Below, one piece after another: positions 26,205 to 34,424 of a stretch of 64,000 bases of DNA; the stretch's first letter is position 1; every line of letters begins with the position of its first letter. Source of the DNA: Pedococcus sp031456495 (GTDB lineage: Bacteria > Actinomycetota > Actinomycetes > Actinomycetales > Dermatophilaceae); the NCBI RefSeq assembly GCF_031456495.1, contig NZ_JAVDUW010000001.1:1054001-1118000 (forward strand). The letters are read 5' to 3'. The notes beneath the pieces were generated by a model. The model was not told where the DNA came from. It made no database searches and saw only the letters and a program-made list of their open reading frames with translations. The position numbers and the translations under genes are program-made.

Positions 26205-26935
26205 TGCCCCGCGTGCGCAGGATCGGTGACCACCACGGCCGTCGGGTCGTGGTGGTCACCGCGCTGCTTGCCCTGGCCGGCGTGGCGTTCGTCCTGCGGG
26301 GGCTGACCGCTCCGGGCCCCCCGCCCCAACCGAGCCGCGCCGCCGCTGCGGCGTCCACTGCGACGTCCTCGGCGAGCACACCCTCGGCGAGCGTCCCCTC
26401 GGCGGGCCCCGGCAGTGAGGCCACGGCACCGGGCAGCGGTGGCACGGCCTCACCGCAGGACGGCTCTCTCGGGCCCATCCTGCGCCCCAGCCCGCCGGTG
26501 TCGCTGTCGATCCCCTCCATCGGGGTCCGGACCCACGGCATCGTGGACCTGCACCTCGACCCCCACGGGGCGCTCGAGGCGCCCACGGACTTCGACCGTG
26601 CCGGTTGGTATGCCGATGGCCCCACCCCGGGCGAGTTCGGGCCCGCGGTCATCGGCGCCCACGTCGACAGCAAGGACGGACCTGCCGTGTTCTACCGCCT
26701 CGGCGCCCTGCACCAGGGAGCCTCCGTGGTCGTGACGCGCAAGGACGGCACGGTCGCGCGGTTCGTCGTGGACAAGGTCGCCCGCTACGCGAAGAGCGAC
26801 TTCCCCACGGCTGTCGTCTACGGCGACACCAAGGGCCGAGCCGAGCTGCGGCTCATCACCTGCGGTGGGGCGTTCGACCGGAGCACCGGCCACTACGTGG
26901 ACAACATCGTCGCGTTCGCCCACCTGGTGGCCTGA
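26204..26935 (+). CDS. Class F sortase
   Basis: A 243-aa membrane-anchored transpeptidase. One N-terminal membrane segment (VVVVTALLALAGVAFVL) is followed by a disordered Ala/Ser/Pro stalk (about residues 40-95) and the sortase domain. The catalytic His is in VIGAHVDSKDG and the catalytic Cys in ELRLITCGGAFDRSTGHYVDN. The start overlaps the CHRD-protein stop (TGATG). It should cleave the sorting signal of that protein and link it to the wall or to another acceptor. Class F enzymes are characteristic of actinobacteria. Confidence 0.9.
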   Translation: MPRVRRIGDHHGRRVVVVTALLALAGVAFVLRGLTAPGPPPQPSRAAAAASTATSSASTPSASVPSAGPGSEATAPGSGGTASPQDGSLGPILRPSPPVSLSIPSIGVRTHGIVDLHLDPHGALEAPTDFDRAGWYADGPTPGEFGPAVIGAHVDSKDGPAVFYRLGALHQGASVVVTRKDGTVARFVVDKVARYAKSDFPTAVVYGDTKGRAELRLITCGGAFDRSTGHYVDNIVAFAHLVA

Positions 26936-27005
26936 GCACCCGATGCACCGCGCGGACCGTGGACGGGCGGGCGGGGGCTGCCCGGCGCGGGGCTAGAGTC
27001 CGGGC

Positions 27006-27734
27006 GTGCTCGCCGTGCTGCTCTTCGTCGTGGCAGCACTGCTCGTGGGCTTCGCGAAGACGGCGATCGGCGGCCTGGGCAGCGTCGCGGTCGCGATCTT
27101 CGCCAGCCTCATGCCCGCTCGCGAGTCCACGGCCGCGATCCTGGTGCTGCTCCTCGTCGGCGACGTGGTGGCGGTGTGGCACTACCACCGCGACGCCGAC
27201 CTCGGCCTCCTGCGCCGGCTCATCCCGGCCGTGCTGCCGGGGCTCGCCCTCGGGGCGGTGTTCCTCGCCGTCGTCGACGACACGGTGCTGCGCCGGAGCA
27301 TCGGTGTGCTGCTGCTCCTCCTCGCGGCCATGCAGCTGGTGCTCGCGCGACGCTCCTCGGCCGCGCCGCCCATCGGGCACTCCACGGCTGCCGGCCTCGG
27401 CACCGGCCTGGCCGCCGGCTTCGTGACCATGACCGCCAACGCCGCCGGCGCCGTGATGACCCTCTTCCTCGTGGCGCGTGGTGTGGAGAAGCAGCGCTTC
27501 CTCGGCACCAGCGCCGTCTTCTTCTTCGGGGTCAACCTGTGCAAGGTGCCCTTCAGCGCCGGGCTCGGCCTGTTCTCGGCAGCGACCCTGGGGCGCACCG
27601 CGCTGCTCGCACCGGTCGTCGTGCTCGGCGCGTGGGCCGGGCTGCACTCCGCACGCCGGCTGAGCCAGGCGCGGTTCGACCAGGCGGTGCTCGCCGCGAC
27701 GGTGGTCTCCGCACTCGCCCTGGTCCTGCGCTGA
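27006..27734 (+). CDS. TSUP family (TauE/SafE) transporter
   Basis: A 242-aa membrane protein from a GTG start. It has the duplicated TSUP pattern: LLVGFAKTAIGGLGSVAVAIFA in the first half and GLAAGFVTMTANAAGAVMTLFL in the second, eight hydrophobic segments in all. TSUP proteins export sulfite, sulfoacetate or related organosulfur anions; the substrate here is not indicated by neighbours. The gene stands alone between the sortase and terC, with about 70 bases before it and a non-coding leader after it. Confidence 0.85.
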   Translation: MLAVLLFVVAALLVGFAKTAIGGLGSVAVAIFASLMPARESTAAILVLLLVGDVVAVWHYHRDADLGLLRRLIPAVLPGLALGAVFLAVVDDTVLRRSIGVLLLLLAAMQLVLARRSSAAPPIGHSTAAGLGTGLAAGFVTMTANAAGAVMTLFLVARGVEKQRFLGTSAVFFFGVNLCKVPFSAGLGLFSAATLGRTALLAPVVVLGAWAGLHSARRLSQARFDQAVLAATVVSALALVLR

Positions 27735-27789
27735 CCGGCGTGACCACGCGGCATACCGACATGCGGGTATGCCGCCGTGAGCCCCCGCA

Positions 27790-27936
27790 CGTGCGATAGC
27801 GTCCGCGGCGGTGGAGGGGAGTACTCCCTGACCCGGACGTCGTCAACACGGACAGCCCTGCTGGCCCGGTGTCCGGGGCCGCGAACCGCGGCGGAGGAGA
27901 CCTCCGGAGATCCGTTGTGCCTCCGGAGGTTTCGTC
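27790..27936 (+). ncRNA. Probable yybP-ykoY (manganese) riboswitch of terC
   Basis: The leader contains, in order, GGGGAGTACTCCC (27816-27828), CGTCGTCAACACGG (about 27838-27851), a GC-rich arm and GCGGAGGAGACC (27891-27902). This resembles the actinobacterial form of the yybP-ykoY aptamer that binds Mn(II). The last element is a hairpin: ACCTCCGGA (27900-27908) pairs with TCCGGAGGT (27922-27930). The latter contains the only ribosome site, seven bases before the terC ATG, so the switch would act by hiding or exposing that site. Recognition is from memory of the family; a covariance search would settle it. Confidence 0.7.
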
Positions 27937-28911
27937 ATGGTCAGCACTGTGCCCGCGTATGCCTGGGCGTTCACCCTCGCGCTCCTCGCCCTGGTCGTCG
28001 TGGTCGACCTGCGCGTGATCGCCCGACGCGGCGGCGAGGTAGGCATGGCCCAGGCGGTCCGCTGGGTCACCTTCTACGTCGCCCTGGCCGTGGCCTTCGG
28101 GGCGGTCGTGGCCCTGACGGTCGGCGGGCGCACGGGCGCCGAGTTCTTCTCCGGCTACATCACGGAGTACAGCCTCTCCGTGGACAACCTCTTCGTCTTC
28201 GTCATCATCATGACGAGGTTCGCGGTGCCCAGGGCCGCCCAGGACAAGGTGCTCTACCTCGGCATCGTCCTGTCGATGCTCATGCGCGCCGTGTTCATCT
28301 TCGCGGGAGCCGCCCTCATCGCGGCGGCGTCGTGGACGTTCTACCTCTTCGGGCTGCTGCTCATCTACACGGCCGTCACCCTGCTGCGCGAGGACGACGA
28401 GCCGGACTTCCAGGAGTACCGCGTCCTGCGCGCCCTGCGCCGGGTGCTGCCCATGACGCCGCACTACCACGGCGACCGGCTAGCGGTGCACCACGAGGGA
28501 CGGCGCCACTGGACCCCGCTGGTCATCGCGATCAGCGCCATCGGGCTCGCGAACGTCGTCTTCGCCCTCGACTCGATCCCCGCGATCTTCGGACTCACCC
28601 AGGACGCGTTCGTGATCGTGGCGGCGAACGCCTTCGCCCTCATGGGGCTGCGCCAGCTGTACTTCCTCGTCGGCGGACTGCTCGAGCGGCTGATCTACCT
28701 GAACATCGGCCTCTCGGCGATCCTCGCGTTCATCGGTGCCAAGCTCATCATCGAGGCGCTGCACGGCTCGCACATCGACCACCTCGGCTCGATCCCCTTG
28801 CCCCAGATCGGCATCCTCACCTCGCTCGGCTTCATCGTCGTGGTGCTGGTGACGGCCGCCCTGGCCAGCCTCGCCAAGAACTGGCTGGACCAGCGCAGCA
28901 CCTCCGCCTGA
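27937..28911 (+). CDS. terC: TerC family metal exporter
   Basis: A 324-aa integral membrane protein of the TerC/Alx family, with about nine hydrophobic segments. The two acidic repeats typical of the family are SLSVDNLFVFVIIM and FALDSIPAIFG. Between them is a cytoplasmic loop with PHYHGDRLAVHHEGRRH. Family members export Mn(II), some to metallate secreted proteins. The upstream leader resembles a Mn-responsive yybP-ykoY element, which fits that role. A very long inverted repeat ends the transcript. Confidence 0.92.
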   Translation: MVSTVPAYAWAFTLALLALVVVVDLRVIARRGGEVGMAQAVRWVTFYVALAVAFGAVVALTVGGRTGAEFFSGYITEYSLSVDNLFVFVIIMTRFAVPRAAQDKVLYLGIVLSMLMRAVFIFAGAALIAAASWTFYLFGLLLIYTAVTLLREDDEPDFQEYRVLRALRRVLPMTPHYHGDRLAVHHEGRRHWTPLVIAISAIGLANVVFALDSIPAIFGLTQDAFVIVAANAFALMGLRQLYFLVGGLLERLIYLNIGLSAILAFIGAKLIIEALHGSHIDHLGSIPLPQIGILTSLGFIVVVLVTAALASLAKNWLDQRSTSA

Positions 28912-28920
28912 CCGGGCGCG

Positions 28921-28962
28921 CGTGTCCAGTCCGTGTCCACGACTGGACACGGACTGGACACG
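28921..28962. terminator. Perfect 19-bp inverted repeat after terC
   Basis: CGTGTCCAGTCCGTGTCCA (28921-28939) and its exact complement (28944-28962) enclose a four-base loop CGAC. It lies ten bases after the terC stop and about 20 bases before the metal-sensor operator. A hairpin terminator without a U-tract is the simplest reading. Confidence 0.7.
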
Positions 28963-28980
28963 TCCTCGTCTCGCCCCCAT

Positions 28981-29002
28981 CATCTGAGCATGCGTTCAGA
29001 TG
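28981..29002 (+). promoter_or_regulatory. ArsR/SmtB-type operator over the start codon
   Basis: CATCTGA (28981-28987) and TCAGATG (28996-29002) form a perfect inverted repeat around the ATG at 28990. The form TCTGA-N8-TCAGA resembles SmtB/ArsR operators. Its position over the start codon suggests that the sensor represses its own operon. Confidence 0.6.
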
Positions 29003-29376
29003 AGAAGGTGGTCGCGCTCGAGGCCTGCGCCGACCGGTGCGTCCACCCGGACAAGGTCGAGATGGTGCGTCGCGCGGCGCTGTCGTCCGAGGCGCTGACC
29101 CGGTCCGCGTCGTTGTTCAAGCTCCTGGGCGACCCCACGCGAGCGCGGCTGCTCTACGCCCTGCTGGAGGCCGGCGAGCTCTGCGTGAGCGACCTCGCTG
29201 CCGCCACCGACCAGCAGGAGACCACCGTGTCGCAGTCGCTGCGGATGCTGCGGGCGTCCGGCGTCGTGTCGGGGCGGCGCCAGGGACGACTGGTGTACTA
29301 CCGGCTCGCCGACGCGCACGTGCGGATGCTCCTGGACCTCACCCGCGAGCACGTCGACCACGAGCGTGCGCGATGA
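28990..29376 (+). CDS. ArsR/SmtB-type metal-sensing repressor
   Basis: A 128-aa winged-helix repressor. The recognition helix region is DLAAATDQQETTVSQSLRML. Helix 5 carries D108-x-H110-x10-H121-x2-H124, the spacing of the zinc alpha-5 site of SmtB/CzrA. It also has N-terminal Cys (ACADRCVH, C13 and C17) and a Cys in the ELCVSD helix, ligands used by CadC/CmtR-type sensors. It probably senses Zn(II) and perhaps Cd/Pb, and derepresses the two CDF genes that follow. The start lies inside a perfect inverted repeat with no ribosome site in front, so the mRNA may be leaderless. Its stop overlaps the CDF start (ATGA). Confidence 0.9.
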   Translation: MRSDEKVVALEACADRCVHPDKVEMVRRAALSSEALTRSASLFKLLGDPTRARLLYALLEAGELCVSDLAAATDQQETTVSQSLRMLRASGVVSGRRQGRLVYYRLADAHVRMLLDLTREHVDHERAR

Positions 29377-30281
29377 GCGGGCACTCGCACGGGCACAGCC
29401 ACGGGCACCCCGGCACCACCCACCGGTGGCGGCTGCAGCTCGCGTTCGTCCTGGTCGCCGCCTTCTTCGTCGTCGAGCTCGTCACGGCCCTGGCATCCGG
29501 CTCGCTGGCCCTGCTCTCCGACGCCGGACACATGGCCGCGGACGTCGTGGCGCTCGGCGCAGCGCTGGTGGCCACCCGGATCGCCACCAGACCGGACAGC
29601 ACGGGCCGGCGCACCTTCGGCTCCTACCGGGCCGAGGTCTTCGCCTCCGGTCTCGCGGTCCTGCTCATGATCGGGGTGTCGGTGTACATCGCCGTCGAGG
29701 CGATCGGACGCATCGGGTCGACGCCGGAGATCGCGTCCGGCGCCATGCTGGTCGTGGGCGCCATCGGGCTCGTGGTGAACGTGGCGGCGCTGCTGCTGCT
29801 GCGCGGGGGCGCGAGCGAGTCGCTCAACGTCAAGGGCGCCTACCTCGAGGTCGTCGCGGACACGGTCGGCTCGATCGGCGTCATCGTCGCCGGAACGCTC
29901 GTCCGCACCACCGGGAACCCGTGGTGGGACACCGGGATCGCCCTGGCCATCGCGGTCTTCGTCGCCGTGCGCGCCGTGATGCTCGGCCGGGAGGTGCTGC
30001 TCGTCCTGGGCCAGCACGCTCCCTCGGACACCCCGCCGGAGACCGTCGCCGAGGCCCTGGCCGGCGTGCCGGGCGTGACCGACGTCCACGACCTGCACTT
30101 GTGGACCCTGACCTCCGGCATGAACGTCGCGACCGCCCACCTCATGACTGACGCCACCGCCGACCCGCACACCGTCCTCGACCAGGCCAGCCACGTCATG
30201 CGGACCCGGTTCGGCGTCGAGCACGCCACCCTCCAGGTCGAGCCCGACACGCACACCGGGTGCAGGGAGGTCGCGTGGTGA
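29373..30281 (+). CDS. czcD: CDF family zinc/metal efflux transporter
   Basis: A 302-aa cation diffusion facilitator. A His-rich N-terminus (SGHSHGHSHGHPGTTH) is followed by six hydrophobic segments and a C-terminal metal-binding domain (HDLHLWTLTSGMNVATAHL, GVEHATLQVE). The TM2 site reads SDAGHMAADV (His/Asp). In TM5 the usual HxxxD is YLEVVADTVGS, with Glu in place of His, giving an HD-ED set that may change metal preference. It is translationally coupled to the upstream repressor and to a second CDF-like protein downstream, so the operon is a metal-resistance unit. Confidence 0.9.
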   Translation: MSGHSHGHSHGHPGTTHRWRLQLAFVLVAAFFVVELVTALASGSLALLSDAGHMAADVVALGAALVATRIATRPDSTGRRTFGSYRAEVFASGLAVLLMIGVSVYIAVEAIGRIGSTPEIASGAMLVVGAIGLVVNVAALLLLRGGASESLNVKGAYLEVVADTVGSIGVIVAGTLVRTTGNPWWDTGIALAIAVFVAVRAVMLGREVLLVLGQHAPSDTPPETVAEALAGVPGVTDVHDLHLWTLTSGMNVATAHLMTDATADPHTVLDQASHVMRTRFGVEHATLQVEPDTHTGCREVAW

Positions 30282-31072
30282 GCACCACCTGGACGACCCT
30301 CTCACCCGGCCGCCGGGCCACGCTGTCCCGGCGGGCGCAGGTGCTGGCCGCAGCATCGGTCGGCTACAACGTCGTCGAGGCCGTCGTCGCCGTCAGCGCC
30401 GGGACCGTGGCCGGGTCGGCCGCGCTCGTCGGGTTCGGGCTCGACTCCGTCGTCGAGGTGTCGTCGGGCCTGGTCATCCTCTGGCAGTTCCGCCACCGGA
30501 TGCCCGAGTCCCGGGAGCAGACCGCGCGCCGCCTCATCGCGGTCTCCTTCTTTGCCCTGGCCGCGTACCTGCTCCTCGACGCCGGGCACGCCCTGCTCAC
30601 CGGCGCCGAGCCCGACCACAGCACGGTCGGCATCGCCCTCGCGATCGCGTCGCTGGCGATCATGCCGGTCCTGTCGTGGTGGCAGCGTCGCACCGGACGC
30701 GAGCTCGGGTCCGCGGCCGTCGAGGGCGACGGCACCCAGACGCTGTTGTGCACGTACCTGTCCGCGGTCCTGCTCGCCGGCCTGGTCCTCAACGCCACTC
30801 TCGGCTGGTCGTGGGCGGACCCGGTCGCGGCACTCGTCATCGCGGCCGTCGCCGCCCGTGAGGGACGGCAGAACTGGCAGGGGGACGACTGCTGCGCCCC
30901 GGTCCTCGGCGTAGCAGGGGGCGAGGAGTATGCCGTGGAGGGCGTCCCAGCCACCGGCTCGGCGCCAGGCGGGGCCTGTTCCGACGGCTGCTGCACTCCC
31001 AACCCGCAGGGACGTCGTAGCGAGGAACGCGCAGTGCCGGCGCCCCTCACCCGTCACGCGCCCAGGGACTGA
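30278..31072 (+). CDS. CDF-like cation transporter with Cys-rich tail
   Basis: A 264-aa membrane protein from a GTG that overlaps the czcD stop; AGGGAGG precedes it. It follows the short actinobacterial cation-transporter pattern: AAASVGYNVVEAVVAVSAG, SAALVGFGLDSVVEVSSGL (metal-site Asp), then four more spans. It lacks the usual CDF cytoplasmic domain. Instead the C-terminal 65 residues hold two paired-Cys motifs (DDCCAPV and CSDGCCTPNP), which could bind soft metals such as Cd, Pb or Cu. It is the third gene of the SmtB-controlled operon. Confidence 0.8.
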   Translation: MSTTWTTLSPGRRATLSRRAQVLAAASVGYNVVEAVVAVSAGTVAGSAALVGFGLDSVVEVSSGLVILWQFRHRMPESREQTARRLIAVSFFALAAYLLLDAGHALLTGAEPDHSTVGIALAIASLAIMPVLSWWQRRTGRELGSAAVEGDGTQTLLCTYLSAVLLAGLVLNATLGWSWADPVAALVIAAVAAREGRQNWQGDDCCAPVLGVAGGEEYAVEGVPATGSAPGGACSDGCCTPNPQGRRSEERAVPAPLTRHAPRD

Positions 31073-31094
31073 CGGGCTGATCGGCCTCGGGGTC

Positions 31095-31140
31095 TTGACA
31101 AGGGGCAGCACCCTCCGCACTCTTGGTATACCGCATACCA
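31095..31140 (+). promoter_or_regulatory. Promoter with GntR-type operator before the NCS1 operon
   Basis: TTGACA at 31095-31100 is followed after 17 bases by CACTCT (31118-31123). TGGTAT (31124-31129) and ATACCA (31135-31140) form an inverted repeat with a five-base spacer, TGGTATACCGCATACCA. That is like FadR/VanR-type GntR operators and overlaps the expected transcript start. The GntR gene at 33700 in the same operon is the likely binder. Confidence 0.6.
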
Positions 31141-31207
31141 GTGTCTCGCCCACCCCGCCGGGACCGGATCAGTCAGCACCCCGCAGTGATCCACCTCTGG
31201 AGTTCCC

Positions 31208-32695
31208 ATGCCGAACGTCCCTCACCCCCACCTGGCGGCGCTCGACCCCGAAGGTCGCCTCTACAACGAGGACCTGGCGCCGTCGACTGAACGGCACTGG
31301 CATTCGTACAACTACTTCGCCGTGTGGATGTCCGCCATCCACAACATCGGCACCTACACCTTCGTGGCCGGGATGTTCGCCCTCGGCCTGACCGCGTGGC
31401 AGGTGCTCCTCTCCCTCGCCATCGGCATCACGGTCCTGTACTTCGGACTCCTGCTGGCCGGCCGTATGGGTGTCGAGACGGGCGTCCCGTTCCCCGTGAT
31501 GGCACGGCTCAGCTTCGGCATCTGGGGGGCGAACCTGCCGGCCCTGGTCCGGGCTGTCATCGCCATCGCCTGGTACGGCATCCAGACCTACCTGGCGTCG
31601 CTGGCGGTCGTCGTGCTGCTGCTGCGGATCGACCCCGGGCTGAGCTCGTGGCAGAACCGCTCGTTCCTCGGTCTCTCCCTGCTCGGCTGGGCGTGCTTCC
31701 TGCTGCTGTGGCTGCTCCAGATGTTCGTCGTGACTCGGGGGATGGAGGCGGTGCGCAGGTTCCAGGACTGGGCCGGTCCCCTCATCTGGGTGGTCATGCT
31801 GGGCATGGCGGTCTGGCTCTTCTCGCAGGCGAACTGGCACCTGCCGATGAACCGGTCCGTGCAGCCGGTCAAAGGCGGGGCGCCCCTGGCAGTGATCGGT
31901 GGGGCGTTCCTCCTGGTCGCGACCTACGCGACGATGATGCTCAACTACTGCGACTTCACTCGGTTCGGCAAGGACAAGAAGGCCGTTCGCTTCGGGACCT
32001 TCTGGGGGATCCCGGTCAACTTCGTCGCCTTCGCCGCAGTCAGCGTGGCCACGACGGTGGGTGCCCTGACGGTGTTCGGCGAGACCATCACGGACCCCGC
32101 GCTCATCATCGCCAAGGTGCCGAACACCGGTGTCCTCGTCGTCGGCGCCATCATGTTCATCATCGCGACCGTGGGCGTCAACGTCGTCCTGAACTTCGTC
32201 TCCCCGGCCTACGACCTGGCCAACATCTGGCCCAAGAAGATCACCTTCAAGCGGGGCGGCCTCATCAGCGCCGTGCTGGCCCTCGTCGTCATGCCGTGGA
32301 AGCTCTACTCCAGCCCGGTGGTCGTCAACTACTTCCTCGGTGGGCTCGGAGCTCTCCTGGGGCCGCTCTTCGGCATCCTGGCCGTCGACTACTTCCTCGT
32401 CCGTCGCGGTCACGTCGTCCTCGACGACCTGTACCGGGTCGACGAGGGCGGTGCGTACCACTACTCCCGGGGCGTCAACCGGACCGCCATCGCGGTCTTC
32501 GTGCCGACCGCCGTGGTCTCGGCGATCATCGCCCTCGTGCCGGCCTTCTCCTCGGCCGCACCCTTCTCCTGGCCCATCGGCGTCGTGCTCTCCGGGGTCG
32601 CCTACCGCTGGGCCATGCGCCGCGCGGCCGCCTCGAGCAGGCAGACCTCGGTGGCGAGGGTCGTGGCCCCGCAGACCGTCGACGCGCTCGACTGA
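31208..32695 (+). CDS. NCS1 family nucleobase/allantoin permease
   Basis: A 495-aa transporter with about twelve hydrophobic segments. The N-terminal NCS1 signature is NEDLAPSTERHWHSYNYFAVWMS. It continues with SFGIWGANLPALVRAVIAIAWYGIQT and MLNYCDFTRFGKDKKAVRFG, both strongly conserved in cation symporters for cytosine, uracil, hydantoin and allantoin. GGAG lies before the ATG. It is followed by a PuuE-like deacetylase and a GntR regulator, so it probably imports a nitrogen heterocycle or cyclic amide that the deacetylase then opens. Confidence 0.9.
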   Translation: MPNVPHPHLAALDPEGRLYNEDLAPSTERHWHSYNYFAVWMSAIHNIGTYTFVAGMFALGLTAWQVLLSLAIGITVLYFGLLLAGRMGVETGVPFPVMARLSFGIWGANLPALVRAVIAIAWYGIQTYLASLAVVVLLLRIDPGLSSWQNRSFLGLSLLGWACFLLLWLLQMFVVTRGMEAVRRFQDWAGPLIWVVMLGMAVWLFSQANWHLPMNRSVQPVKGGAPLAVIGGAFLLVATYATMMLNYCDFTRFGKDKKAVRFGTFWGIPVNFVAFAAVSVATTVGALTVFGETITDPALIIAKVPNTGVLVVGAIMFIIATVGVNVVLNFVSPAYDLANIWPKKITFKRGGLISAVLALVVMPWKLYSSPVVVNYFLGGLGALLGPLFGILAVDYFLVRRGHVVLDDLYRVDEGGAYHYSRGVNRTAIAVFVPTAVVSAIIALVPAFSSAAPFSWPIGVVLSGVAYRWAMRRAAASSRQTSVARVVAPQTVDALD

Positions 32696-32709
32696 ACGAA
32701 GGACAACTC

Positions 32710-33618
32710 ATGAGCAAGGACATCAAGATCTGTCTCGGCGTGGACGTCGACGCCGTCGCCGGCTGGCTGGGCTCCTACGGGGGGCAGGACTCGCCGAACG
32801 ACATCCAGCGCGGGGTCTTCGCGGGCGAGGTCGGCTCCCCCAGGCTGCTGAAGCTCTTCGACCGGTACGACCTGCAGACCACGTGGTTCATCCCCGGCCA
32901 CTCCATCGAGTCCTTCCCGGCGCAGATGCAGGCAGTGGCCGATGCGGGGCACGAGATCGGGGCCCACGGCTACTGCCACGAGAACCCGGTGGCCATGACC
33001 CTCGAGCAGGAGCGGGAGGTCCTGCTCCACAGCATCGAGCTCGTGCACAAGCTGTCAGGCCAGGCGCCCCGCGGGTACGTCGCGCCGTGGTGGGAGATGA
33101 GCGAGCACACGGCGGCACTGCTCCTCGAGAACGGCTTCACGTACGACCACTCGCAGAACTACAACGACTTCGTCCCCTTCTACGCACGGGTCGGCGACGA
33201 CTGGACCAAGATCGACTTCTCCGCGAAGGCAGACGCCTGGATGAAGCCGATGGGGCACGGCAGGGAGGTGGACCTCGTCGAGTTCTGCGGCAACTGGTAC
33301 GTCGACGACCTGCCTCCGATGATGTTCAACAAGCACGCCAGCAACAGCCATGGGTACGTGAGCCCGCACGACATCGAGCGCCTGTGGAACGACCAGTTCG
33401 ACTGGGTGTACCGAGAGCTGGACTACGCGGTGTTCCCGGTCACGCTGCACCCGGACGTCTCGGGCCGACCGCAGGTCCTGCTCATGCTCGAGCGGTTGAT
33501 CGAGTACTGGCGCTCACACGAAGGGGTCACCTTCACCACCTTCGACACCGCAGCCGCCGACTTCCGGCAGCGATTCCCCTTCGCGCAGCCGGAACGACCA
33601 GACTGCGTCGGACGCTGA
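32710..33618 (+). CDS. Polysaccharide-deacetylase superfamily amidohydrolase (PuuE/HpPgdA-like)
   Basis: A 302-aa cytosolic NodB-fold protein with no signal peptide, preceded by AAGGA. It has KICLGVDVDAVAGW at the start, TTWFIPGHSIESFP, EIGAHGYCHENP (metal-binding His pair), GYVAPWWEMSEHT and VFPVTLHPDVSGRPQVL. This pattern is shared by PuuE allantoinase, Helicobacter HpPgdA and bacterial cyclic-imide hydrolases rather than by chitin or peptidoglycan deacetylases. The neighbour is an NCS1 permease, which favours hydrolysis of an imported cyclic amide or imide. The exact substrate is unknown. Confidence 0.85.
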   Translation: MSKDIKICLGVDVDAVAGWLGSYGGQDSPNDIQRGVFAGEVGSPRLLKLFDRYDLQTTWFIPGHSIESFPAQMQAVADAGHEIGAHGYCHENPVAMTLEQEREVLLHSIELVHKLSGQAPRGYVAPWWEMSEHTAALLLENGFTYDHSQNYNDFVPFYARVGDDWTKIDFSAKADAWMKPMGHGREVDLVEFCGNWYVDDLPPMMFNKHASNSHGYVSPHDIERLWNDQFDWVYRELDYAVFPVTLHPDVSGRPQVLLMLERLIEYWRSHEGVTFTTFDTAAADFRQRFPFAQPERPDCVGR

Positions 33619-33699
33619 CCCGACGCACCGCCGGCCGCCCGCCAAGCCGTCACCTCGGTGAGGCGGGTGGCCGGACCCCACCACCGGAGGTAGAGCCGA

Positions 33700-34392
33700 A
33701 TGCCCAGTCCAGCCGAGCGAGCGCCGCTGGGGATGCTCCACATCCCCCTGCGTGACCAGGTGCGTGACGAGCTGCGGCGCCGGATCGCTGACGGCCGGCT
33801 GCAACCCGGCAGCAAGATGGTCGAGCGCGAGCTCGCCGAGGAGTTCGGGGTCTCCCGCGTACCCGTCCGTGAGGCGCTCCGGACGCTCGAGACCGAGGGC
33901 TTCGTCCAGGTCGTCCCGCGCAAGGGTGTGGTGGTCCGGCACCTGTCCCGCCGCGACGTGGAGGAGCTCTTCGACGTTCGCGAGGCGTTGGAGTTCCTGG
34001 CCACGCGGCTGGCGACCGAGAAGGCGACCAACGAGGAGCTCGCGGCCCTGCGTCACGTCCTCGCCGAGGGTGAGGAGGCCCTTGCCCGGGGTGACGCCGC
34101 CGGGGCGCAGGAGTCCAACGAGGCCTTCCACGACGCGATCGTCCGGTTTGCCCACAACGACCTGCTCGCCGGCCTGCTCGAGCCACTCCAGGGGCGGCTG
34201 CACTGGCTGTTCCGCCAGAACGAGGACGCCGCCGAGCTGTTGCACGAGCACGAGGGCCTGTTCACGGCGATGACGTCGCGCGACCCCGAGCACGCGGCCA
34301 CGCTCGCCCTGCAGCATGTTCGCGTCAACCGGCAGATCGCCCTGCGGATCCTGTTCGGCACCGACGACGAGGCTGCCGAGCAAGGGGCCTGA
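33700..34392 (+). CDS. GntR family (FadR/FCD) regulator
   Basis: A 230-aa regulator with GGAGG before the ATG. The N-terminal winged helix reads IPLRDQVRDELRRRIADGRL, then VERELAEEFGVSRVPVREAL. The C-terminal FCD domain (about residues 85-215) has the metal-ligand-like DVREALEFLATRLA, NEAFHDAIVRFAHN and LLHEHEGLFTAM with conserved His. It is the last gene of the NCS1-deacetylase unit. The inverted repeat TGGTAT-N5-ATACCA in the operon promoter is a good candidate for its site, with the imported compound or its product as effector. Confidence 0.9.
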   Translation: MPSPAERAPLGMLHIPLRDQVRDELRRRIADGRLQPGSKMVERELAEEFGVSRVPVREALRTLETEGFVQVVPRKGVVVRHLSRRDVEELFDVREALEFLATRLATEKATNEELAALRHVLAEGEEALARGDAAGAQESNEAFHDAIVRFAHNDLLAGLLEPLQGRLHWLFRQNEDAAELLHEHEGLFTAMTSRDPEHAATLALQHVRVNRQIALRILFGTDDEAAEQGA

Positions 34393-34424
34393 GGGCCGGG
34401 ACACCCTCGGCCGAGAGGACACCG

